A stretch of 64,000 bases of DNA from Axinella damicornis (lineage: Eukaryota > Porifera > Demospongiae > Axinellida > Axinellidae): assembly GCA_963931865.1 (NCBI GenBank), contig OZ007515.1:8290685-8354684 (forward strand), written 5' to 3'. Both the position numbers and the translations under genes were made by a program. Shown here piece by piece: positions 36,831 through 46,200 of the stretch. How positions within the stretch are numbered: the first letter of the stretch is position 1; every line of letters starts with the position of its first letter. The notes under the pieces are model-generated. The model did not search any database. It was not told the origin of the DNA and was given only the letters and a program-made list of their open reading frames with translations.

Positions 36831-37030
36831 GCGCTAAACCGAGCCCGAATGGCTCGGACAGCCGGGACTCTGCTTTTATACTGCGCAGAAGCCGGCCGGC
36901 GCGCAATGCGCGCCCCGGTAACACTGTAATTTGATTGGTTGGCTTCAGCGGTGGGAAAATTTTTTGGGCGGGAAACAAACTTTGCGCGCGTAAACTGTAA
37001 TGGCGGTCTCTGTCTCTGTCGTTTTTTTTT
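36831..37030. promoter_or_regulatory. CpG-rich promoter-like block with E2F-like and CCAAT motifs
   Basis: A GC-rich island in AT-rich surroundings: GCCGGCCGGCGCGCAATGCG, an inverted CCAAT box (GATTGGTT, near 36935), an E2F-like TTTTGGGCGGGAAA (near 36962) and TTTGCGCGCG, then TAATGGCGGTC near 37000. It could serve the minus-strand gene at 34.4-36 kb or an undetected first exon on the + strand. Motif reading only. Confidence 0.4.
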
Positions 37031-37218
37031 CTGTCTCCGATACCGTTAGCCCCCTCTGGTAGACCTAACCTCTGCATAGACGCTTCCCCTTGTATATGAC
37101 TCCGAATGCTGTTCCGTAAACACGTAGGGTGGTGCCAACACCCCATGCCGAAGAGGTTTGGCGTCGATCTGGGAACGAGGCCGAAGTTGTTTGGCCTTGA
37201 AAGCTCCATTGAGTTCTG

Positions 37219-37752
37219 TAGCCTCATTCCCAGGCTTACCCCGTGTTCTGTTCTGCGGTTTGCGTTGACAATATGAGCAGTGAAAGTGGTCGAAAGTAAG
37301 TGAAGAGAGAGAATGGGACAAAGGAAAGGGAGGGAAGGTAAAGAAAGAAGGCTGGGACTCAGGGAGGAAGGAGGCAACTCTCCTGTTTGCTTAGGGAGTT
37401 CATAAACCCCCTGTAGGATAGCTAATTACCTTCATAACTAGTTGTAGCTAGCTACATGCTACAACTGGTTATGAATCTGTCAGTATCATGAATTACACTG
37501 GGGTGTTTGATGAGCTACAGTGCTGTTCCAACTTAAGCTTCTCATTACTCTTTAGAAGGAGAAGACTGAGGAAGAGATATGAAGGAGCTGACAGATACTG
37601 CCTCCTTGGATAGATGAAATGAAAGAGAAAGTAAGTGATGTTTGTTCATGGGAGAAGGGAGAACTGGTGGTGTAGGTTCCCATAAATTTGTTGTGCAAGT
37701 GTTTGAATTCACTGGACATTGGCTGAATGCAGCACCTTCCATATGCATACTC

Positions 37753-37792
<40 letters not shown>

Positions 37793-38027
37793 ATGCAGGC
37801 TGCATGACCTGTCAACCCAAGAGTGTTGTGGTGCAGGACCTGAGAGGAACAACCCTGAGACCAACCACTTTTGGGAGCAGAGGAGAAGCTGGAGTAAGAT
37901 CTTCAGGAAAATCGCAACAACTTATATCGGGTGAGGGACAACCCACTTATACTAGCATATAGGACCTAGCCTCATTCCCAGGCCTGCCCTGGTTTTTCTG
38001 TTCTTCGGTTTGCATTGTTGACGGATG
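37219..38027. repeat. Two half-copies of the TAGCCTCATTCCCAGGC family and a C run
   Basis: Half-copies begin at 37219 and 37967; both continue into TTCTGTTCT.CGGTTTGC, so they share a longer 3' segment than the hairpin form. An inverted copy of the same segment is near 36186-36236. A 39-bp C run is at 37754-37792. Confidence 0.6.
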
Positions 38028-38107
38028 CGGAAGAGCGAAAAACGGGGCCGGCCGGTTTTATCCATCAGTGATTGATATCTGGTACCAGACACGCAATGGA
38101 TAATACC

Positions 38108-38424
38108 AGGAGCGCATGAGCCGCCGAAGGCGGCGAAGGAGCGTTGAACTCCCAATGCCCGCCCTAGGACATGTTGTATTACCTCACACCTCCAAAATTA
38201 AACCTTATACCGCAAGAGGCCACGCAGTTGTAAGGATTTGTGTGAAACCCAGCTAAGTAGGTGTGAAATACAAATTGGCCTTTGTCCAGCCATAGTTGTA
38301 CTAGAGCTAGCTGACTTGCATGGTACTGCAAAGGTCTTCCATATACGGTATAAACCAAAAGGTGTGAGGTAATACAACTTGTCTTCAACGCTCCTTCGCC
38401 GCCTTCGGCGGCTCATGCGCTCCT
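38108..38424. mobile_element. 317-bp MITE, perfect 41-bp TIRs, 9-bp target duplication
   Basis: The terminal 41 bp (38108-38148 and 38384-38424, beginning AGGAGCGCATGAGCCGCCGA) are exact inverted copies. An inner block (TTGTATTACCTCACACC) is also inverted. Flanks are GATAATACC (38099-38107) and GATAACACC (38425-38433), a 9-bp duplication with one substitution. The 9-bp size points to a Mutator-type transposase acting in trans. Confidence 0.9.
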
Positions 38425-38481
38425 GATAACACCAGGCCATGGTGGACATAGGGGGGGGGTGTGGCCCAACCGCAAGTAAGT

Positions 38482-38681
38482 NNNNNNNNNNNNNNNNNNN
38501 NNNNNNNNNNNNNNNNNNNNNNNNNNNNNNNNNNNNNNNNNNNNNNNNNNNNNNNNNNNNNNNNNNNNNNNNNNNNNNNNNNNNNNNNNNNNNNNNNNNN
38601 NNNNNNNNNNNNNNNNNNNNNNNNNNNNNNNNNNNNNNNNNNNNNNNNNNNNNNNNNNNNNNNNNNNNNNNNNNNNNNNNN
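38482..38681. other. Assembly gap (200 N)
   Basis: Exactly 200 N. Frames that cross it are not evidence of coding. Confidence 0.99.
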
Positions 38682-38689
38682 CAATTGCT

Positions 38690-39390
38690 GGTACACAATT
38701 GGCCCATGCTTTCTGCTCTCTCTCCCCAGGATCCCACGTGTAGATCTGAAAGACCGCATCTCAAATTTGTTTCCCTTCCCTGAAACGTTCGACTCCCTCC
38801 TCTTTTGTATAGTGTAAAGTGAACGGACCAAATTCACGGAAAAAATTGGCACACTGCTCTGTAACTTTTGGCACACTGCTCTGCCAGGACAGTGGTTGTT
38901 AGATACATATTTGGGGCAGTCTTTTCCGGGGTGGGACATTTCTGGCTGGAATGGCTTCTGTGGAGGTGGTGGTGGTGGCGCTGGTAGTGGTGGACTTTCA
39001 TCACCCTTGGAAGTGTCACAACTAGACTTGTCTAGAACTTGGTCCGACTGGTTTCCGATTAGATCTTGCATCTGGAAATAAGGTTGGCACACTTGCTGAT
39101 CAAGCAGCTTACACATGAAGTGTTCAGTTGAACGGACGTGTTCAACTATTGTGCCACAGATTGTTTCTATCTTCCCCTGCCGTTCTTTAAGTCCACTACT
39201 TGAGCAGTCAGGACCTGAAGCTTCTCTACAAGGGTCTACCAAAAAAGGAAAAACATTTCACTAATAGCATGGGGAGCCACTGTTTACCCTTTAGTGCCCA
39301 ATTAATGGTTAAGGAATTACCTCATTCATTGGTTCCAATTGAGGCTCGTCCTCATACGAGGACAAGGATGGTACAGATATTGTGGACACA
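38690..39390 (-). CDS. Unrecognised coding exons, possibly a decayed gene
   Basis: Exon 39321-39390 (CAG acceptor, GTAATT donor) encodes VSTISVPSLSSYEDEPQLEP. The next segment, from a TAG acceptor near 39240, can be read two ways: in the joined phase it gives TLVEKLQVLTAQVVDLKNG, a short coiled-coil-like run, then a stop; in another phase a long open frame gives ETICGTIVEHVRSTEHFMCK, then a proline run and CPKYVSNNHCPGRAVC. The latter has weak resemblance to the start of a Tudor domain and to a CCCH finger lacking its His. Upstream at 39534-39690 there are SAGNEMPAGND-like repeats with stops in all frames. Function unknown. Confidence 0.35.
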
Positions 39391-39835
39391 CTGATATTGA
39401 TGACCAAAATTGAAAAAAAACAGGAAAAATAGTTGTCACAGAAGTTGTTACCTTTACCAACTATCGGAAACTGCTTCAGGTACAAGAAAACCGCAACGTA
39501 TGAAGACTTGACATCTATTATTGGAGACTTACATTTGACATAGCACTGTCACCTGTAGGAGACTGCTCATCGCCAGCTGACACCAAGTGTCCAGCCACCG
39601 GCAACTAATCAAAAGCTGAACTCAAGTCATTGCCAGCTGGCATCTCATTGCCAGCTGAAGCCAAGTCAACCAGTGCAGGGTGACCTGTAAAGGGGAAAGA
39701 GAAACAGACAGGTAAAAGGTGGTCATTAAAAGGAGTGTCAGGACTAAAGCAATTACATGTACATTGTTCAAACCTTCCCTAATAGCTTACCGACGAGGAT
39801 GAAGTTGAGGCTACAATCTAAGGAAAAGTAGTTGA

Positions 39836-39925
39836 GTGCTGATCTGGTGTTGTTAGGCAAATGTCAATATAACCTCTGTTGATAGGCCCTGGCCATAAAC
39901 AGCACATCGCCTTGTGAGCTAGATC
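39836..39925. repeat. Dispersed ~95-bp repeat, copy 1
   Basis: It shares TATAACCTCTGTTGATAGGC and CCTGGCCATAAACAGCAC with 41862-41962, same orientation. On the minus strand both copies read GDVLFMARA..AYQQRLY followed by a stop, so the unit is a duplicated coding tail. Confidence 0.75.
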
Positions 39926-39984
39926 TTCTAAGTAATAAAGCATATACATGTAGTAAGATTATAATGGTCGGAGTATGTGCTTGT

Positions 39985-40635
39985 ACTCACCGCAGTCACT
40001 GAAGATTTCTTGGACGCAACATGAATGCAGCTTTAGCTTGTATAGCTTGACCTCCAGCCATGTCAGAGACTCTGGGCTGTAAGTACTGTGTCTCCTCCAG
40101 GAGTTGTGGTCATTCATCGCATTTTCACGTGGATTTCGTAGTGCCCTGAAGTCGTGTAATTCACGGATTCCAGGTAGATTACTGTATTTTTTTGGTAACT
40201 ACGTATACATCTCTCCAGGTACGCACTATACGACCACTGTCAACTACCACACTGGCATGTCGTTCCATTACTGCTGATAATTCTTTTTCTTGAACACATC
40301 TGAAGCATACATGTAAAAGTCCCTTGAGAATAGTAGGTCTGGGGCAAGCTTTGTATAGCCTGCTACCATAAATGAAATTAGGATATTCTGTTGCACAACC
40401 TCTCGTACAGCTGTCATCATGATTCGTTGAACCAGCATTGTCCATGAACGTGTGTACCCTTTGAACCCAGTCTGGAACCTTCCTTGAAGACTTGAGGTAG
40501 TGCAACAGATAGGAAAAGCTATGGTCTATTTGTGTGTTGGTCGTCATGTGTCCAAGAGGTTGTCTTGGTGTGGAGTATGCCATGACAGCGAACTCAGCAT
40601 GAGCTAGGTCACCTAGAGCACCGAAGGGAAAGTAA
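39985..40635 (-). pseudogene. DUF7869-like transposon-associated protein, frameshifted
   Basis: In reading order: YFPFGALGDLAHAEFAVMAY, GHMTTNTQIDHSFSYLLHYL, VHTFMDNAGSTN, then after a shift VAGYTKLAPDLLFSRDF, and after another shift (a run of seven A near 40187) YSNLPGIRELHDFRALRNP. This order and the FMDNAG / AGYTK.APDLLF / LPGI motifs match DUF7869-type proteins common in invertebrate repeats, as I know the family. At least two frameshifts show that it is no longer functional. Confidence 0.5.
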
Positions 40636-40655
40636 TGCCCTCATGCTACATGTAC

Positions 40656-41050
40656 TTATTGTGTGCAGTGCACTTTGATACCTTCTTGCCACTCAGTTTG
40701 GGTCGTACAGATCACAAAGGGTGCAGCTACTCCTCTACATGCTTCCTGCAGCACTTTGCAGTAGCTGTCCTCTTCTCCTGGCTTCAGCTGGCCTCGAATC
40801 AGGAGGGTGTGGACCTGCTGATTACTCTGTCTCACGCAGGCAACAATATGGTTCAGCTCTCCATTGGAAAGACCCTGCAAGTACCAGAAATAATTCCTAA
40901 AATTTACAACAGGTGTGTGTGCAGCGTAGATACCGTGGCATTGATGAGAATGAAAGGTACTTTGAAAGGACTCAGCTCTTCAAATGCAGCAACAGACACC
41001 TCTTTGACAGCCCTTCTGTGAGGTCTTGCTGTGTTGCCTTCTTTACCTTG
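40656..41050 (-). CDS. Unrecognised gene, two cleanly spliced exons
   Basis: Exon 40934-41050 (39 codons) ends KVPFILINAT at a GTATCT donor. Exon 40656-40874 starts at TTGCAG with GLSNGELNHIVACVRQSN, continues LLIRGQLKPGEEDSYCKVLQ, and stops after IKVHCTQ. Both joins are phase 0, and codon use and composition look coding. Upstream exons are not clear. It ends about 20 bp before the DUF7869-like relic on the same strand and could belong to the same element. Family not recognised. Confidence 0.45.
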
Positions 41051-41861
41051 CTAGCTGCCGGTTTGGTTTACTCCCAGATTTCCTATTTGCAAGGCAGGAA
41101 GGGGTAGCCTTTTTAAGTGGAATATATACATACTACCAGTGGTATACACAGCCACTGTTACTGTGTATCTTATTCGGAACCTTGAATGCAGGTTCCTTTC
41201 CTTTCCAACCCCTATACCTCGTCAGCTGGTTAGAATACTGAGGCATAGTGACAACCGCATCATCCCACTACTCAACACTTCCACCACAAACTGCTCCCTC
41301 ACAGCACTCGTTTCCTTGGTCTCTTTGGCCGTTGTGGGTGCCTCCTCCGTGGAGATGGATCCATCACAAGTCTCTTAACTAACTTTAGCTTATCAGCATT
41401 CTAAATATAAAGATGTACATACACATTATGCCTATGTATTTTACTGTTATCACTTGGCACAGACACATGACTGCATGGTTGTATCTATATCACAGGCCCA
41501 AACACTTCTACTCACATGGAGACGTTGGAAAGGTACAACTTTGGGCTGTACTGTCCATCATTGTCCGTTTGAGTCCCGTTTTTTTTTTTCTAAAATGGGC
41601 ACCCGTGCAACGAACGGGAAACAGGAACATTTTATTACAATTTTGAACACATGTCCCTCCTTGCAGACCTGATAAGCACACCATTACCATTTACCACTTG
41701 TGGGGTGATTCACAGCTGCAAGCAGTCCTTTTTCCACTCTCTATTTCTATGTATTGTATCGAGGCACAGGAGGATTATTTTCTCCATCATCATGATTTCC
41801 CTCTTCTGCAAAATGCAAAATGCAGAAGTGCAAGCCTTCTTCATCCTGCTGCAATCTCAGG

Positions 41862-42146
41862 AAAAATAGTCGAGTGCTGTATCTGTTTGTATTGGTTGTG
41901 TTGTTGGTCAGTATAACCTCTGTTGATAGGCCCTGGCCCTGGCCATAAACAGCACGTCGCCTTGTTGAAAACCGTTTTCTTCGTTGAGTCTGCAGATTGC
42001 AGTGAACCGCTGCACACCTCCCACAACCGGGTATGTGTAAGTTAGTGTGATTCGCTTTCCGCTTAAATATCTCCTTGGTGACTGATCAAACTACCGAGAG
42101 AGGGCAGTCAGCTCCTCGTGGTCTTCGGCTTCTTCCTTGAGCGTCT
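41862..42146 (-). pseudogene. Unrecognised coding remnant with one in-frame stop
   Basis: The minus frame reads FMKTLKEEAEDHEELTALSR, a TAG, then FDQSPRRYLSGKRITLTYTY, PVVGGVQRFTAICRLNEENG and FQQGDVLFMARARAYQQRLY, stop. The frame is otherwise open for over 70 codons. A GGCCAG duplication adds an extra AR relative to the copy at 39836-39925. Could be a decayed gene or an exon pair whose border I cannot place. Confidence 0.45.
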
Positions 42147-42164
42147 TCATGAACCACACTGGAC

Positions 42165-42285
42165 TTGGCAAGTAGGTCCCACACTGGGCCTGGCAAGTAG
42201 GTCCCACACTGGACCCTGGCAAGTAGTTCCCACACTGGACCTGGCAAGTAGTTCCCACACTGGACCTGGCAAGTATATAGTTCCC
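42165..42285. repeat. Minisatellite, about five ~25-bp units
   Basis: Units of CCTGGCAAGTAGGTCCCACACTGGA type with G/T and length variation, ending AAGTATATAGTTCCC. Confidence 0.85.
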
Positions 42286-43292
42286 AGGGTTGACTTACCA
42301 TTCCTTCACTTCAATCGTGCGCAGGCGGTCAGGAGGGTCTTGCAAATTATCCATGTTGACGTTGAATGTTCCATACGCGTACGCATGACATGTTGGAGCA
42401 TTTTGATCTCCACACGTTTACCTGCATTAACTGTCAACAGTTTGTAATCATAAGGGACTGACAACCGACTTTGTAACAACAGCAACAAGGTGTATAACAA
42501 AGACAAACTTGATGACTAAAGCAGCTAGTGAAACAGATTACGCGCAACTAATTGACACCTCTCTTTTACTGGAGCATCACCGCTGGAATTGTTTGCTGTG
42601 TTCTCTTCAATACAGCGAACTGGCTCCATCTGGTGCTGGTTCTCTTGAACTTGTTTTCAGAGCTGGTACTTGTACATTACACGACTCGACCAGTGCTCGC
42701 AGAGTAGTTGTCTTTCAAGCCAAGGTTGTGACATGAGGCGGCTCAAACTTTTCATGTGTCCGTCCAATCCATGTGCTGATGTATATACGTAGCTGAGGTT
42801 TCTTCATTTTCTTCCTTTGCCAATCATTAAAGCCACATATATGTACTAAGTGAGAAAGCTCCTTGTGGTAAGAAACCAGACTTGTGATCACGTGACCAGT
42901 AGTTTCCTCGTGTAGTCTAGTTCTGTCATAGCCAAGTGGCGGCCTTTATGGTCTGTTTCTCTCTAGCCATACCCAGCCGTGTGCTGTGCTGACCCAGCCA
43001 CTGACTGTGATTGGTTCCCAGGCCAAGGATCGACAGTGTTGACCCAGCCTTACCCAGCCACCAGCTGAGACAGCCTCTTGGCCTGAGTTTTCCGGGACAG
43101 ACATACGCGGCTGGCCCCTCATACTTTGCCCCAAAATAATTTATAGCGCCATGCCTTGAAATTTTCATTGAGTGGTATTATTCTTAGTGCATGCCCTGTC
43201 ATGTGATCTGTTAATGTACAATGTACATGTATATATAGTATTGTGTTGATTATTACATGTGCTTATAACATCTTGCATGTTCTGCACTGTAG

Positions 43293-46200
43293 CTGTCGGA
43301 TATGATGGAAAGCATTGAACACTACCTGGAGAAGCCTCGAATTGGAGAAGGTGTGTCTACAAGTTCATGTAACTAGTTTGTTGCGGAAGTACGTAGCACA
43401 GTACTGAACCAGTGGGGGCTGTATCGGCCATACAGCACGCGACTGCCATGGTACATGTGGTGTATATCACAGAGTCGGTAGACTCTGTATGTAGGGATAC
43501 GACGTACACGCAATACATGCCAATACAAAAAAATCTCTCCAAATCTCAGAAACGGTACACTTATAAGCCTTTATAACCACATACCGTTCATCTTCGAGTG
43601 TTTTCATGACCAACAAGACTCCTCGCATCGCGAAAAACCGTCGCGAAAGTACCTCACCAGGTACTCGCAAAACGGGCAAATTGTTTTTCTTTCTTTCTTA
43701 TTCTTCTTTCTTTCTTTCTTCAGACAACTTAGCTCAACGTTGCCTCAATCTGTCACGATGGTTTTCGCACGAAACAGCAGCATTTTCAACCGAGCAGTGC
43801 AACGTCCCATCGCTTTTTCGCTACCTCCAAGTCTTCACCAGGCGGCTGCAGCTGCCCACTCAATAACTATGGCTTCGTTTGTCACGCCATTTTCACGTTT
43901 GTACGCATGCGCACTTAAACGATCACTTAGCAACGATACGTAATTATTACTCAAGATCGCTGAATTAGAAACAGTGGGGAAGATACGTTGACCGATGTGT
44001 TGTCAAACGAGGCACTCTTCTGAGGTTAGTCCCTGTACACATGATTTAGCTAAGCTTATATTGCTACCTATGCTGTATTCTGTGAGCAGGGTGAATGCCT
44101 ATCTCAACTCTCAACACCCATATGAATGTCCCTACTATAAACTGCCTATCAGTATGCCATGGTCTTCAGAGTTCACTTGAGATGCCCGGGCCTGATTGTT
44201 CAGCCAATGCTGGAAGTGTAATACCTGAGTAATATTGTCCACATACCAAGGCAAGGACACCTACTGCCCATGGAGGTGCCTGTGAGGTCACTGACTTCTG
44301 CAGCAAACTTCAGCTCAAACATGCGCCTGCTGCCCAAAAAAAATTACATAAACAAGTAAAAAAAAACATTCAAAATGTATCAGGATGTAGGGATACCAGA
44401 ACGGCAAAAAGTAAGGAAACAAGAGGGACATAACAGTGATGAGAAGTATACAATCACCCCTACATATCTTTTTTCATTGTACATGTATAAGGAAGAAGAT
44501 CTCTGTAGGGGTGATTGTATACTTCACTGTTATGTTCGATCATCCCTCTTGTTTCCTTACTTTTTGCCGTTCTGGTATCCCTACATCCTGATACATTTTG
44601 AATGTTTTATTTTACTTGTCCTATATAAGGGTGGGGCACATGTGCATTGCTATATATAATCATAGAACACATACCCCGCGTACATGTACATGTAGCCTCA
44701 TTCCCAGGCCGTTTAGGGAGGGAGAAACGGCCTGGCTACTTCCGCGAGTTCAAACTGTTACTTCCGCTGCCAGAGAGTTGAAGACCCAATTAGATTTCAG
44801 ATCGCTGTCATATGACAACAGTAAACCGAATTGCGTCATGTGTTGAAACGTCGCAGTCATGCCCATTCATCACAATAGTTGATCACTTGATCGCGCTAGT
44901 GTAGGTGCTCTGCACGACGACTTTTGTTCATTCGTCTTCTGCTTGTCTTCTGTCGCGAACCTGCGCAAACAGTTGCTTCCACCAGCAGGAAAGGACCGTT
45001 CTCAGCTGCTGGAAGTATCATGTGGACTTCACTGCTTGAATGAGGTATGCAATTGCCATGACGTTACGTCCGTATACAGTTTGAACTCGCAGAAGTTGCC
45101 AGGCCGTTTCTCCCTCCCAAAACGGCCTGGGAACAAGGCTAATACCCCACGTGGAACGTCTACAGGAGTTACAATCGACGTGACATCTCGCATCAAACAG
45201 CTTTAGCTAGGGTAACAAATACGTACATGTAGGTCTTCTAGTTTGAGTAGCGGGTACTGCTCCACTGGCAGAGCTTGGTTGATTGTCACTTTGTAGTCTC
45301 TGCATATGCGAAATCAGCCATCTTTCTTAGGGACGGCACCAATGAGAGTGGCTCAATCACTGCAGTCAACCTTCCTGATTATACCTTGCCCTTCTAATCG
45401 ATCTAGTTCTTGACCAATGGCTCTTTTGATTGCAAATGGTACTGGCCGGGGTTTGAAAAGATTTGGGGTAGCATCTGGCTTGACATGGAGGGTTGCTTTC
45501 TGTGGTCGTATGGTACCCAGCTCTTCGCTAAACAGGAGCTTGTGTTTCTGCAACATGGTTGTGAGATTTTGGTGCCTTAGCACGTAAATTGAGTCTGTGC
45601 TGATCTATATACATGTAAGCATCAGGTGCAGCATGTAAAAGTACTACCAAATATGGATATACGCTACAGTTGTCATGTTTACAGTGTTCTGAAATCTGAT
45701 TGGTTCTGCCAACTCTCTGGCAGCGAGAGTAACAGTTTGAACTCACAGAAGTTGCCAGGCCATTTCTAGCTCCTACGGCCTGGGAACGAGGCTAAGCATG
45801 CCCTGCATCCAATATATTACCGTGTCATTTATTGTGCGTAGACTCATGTGCGCATAATGTATAGCCATGATCTGTTTGTCAACTTGTATCTCCATTGCAG
45901 TTCTTGGTCCTGTTGAAGCTGATCCTGAATATCAGCTCATAGTTGACTCCAACAATATGGTTGTTGAACTGGACAATGAGATCAGTGAGTATACAGTACT
46001 ACAGTACAGATCACAGCTAAGTTAACAAATACTCGCGTGTGGCGTGTGATTTACACGCGTGTGACGAGTAATCAACACGCGAGTGCTGGTGTAAAAACTC
46101 GCGTGTACTCGCGAGTGTAAACACACGCGAATAATTTTAGCGAGTGCGCGTGTGTACTCGCGAGTGTGCGTGTTCTATAGTGCTTTCTCGGGCAGCGATG

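Noticed and set aside
38385..39242. 285-aa minus frame crossing the gap as one exon
   Set aside because: A third of it is N. Only the part before the gap was considered, and even that competes with another phase.
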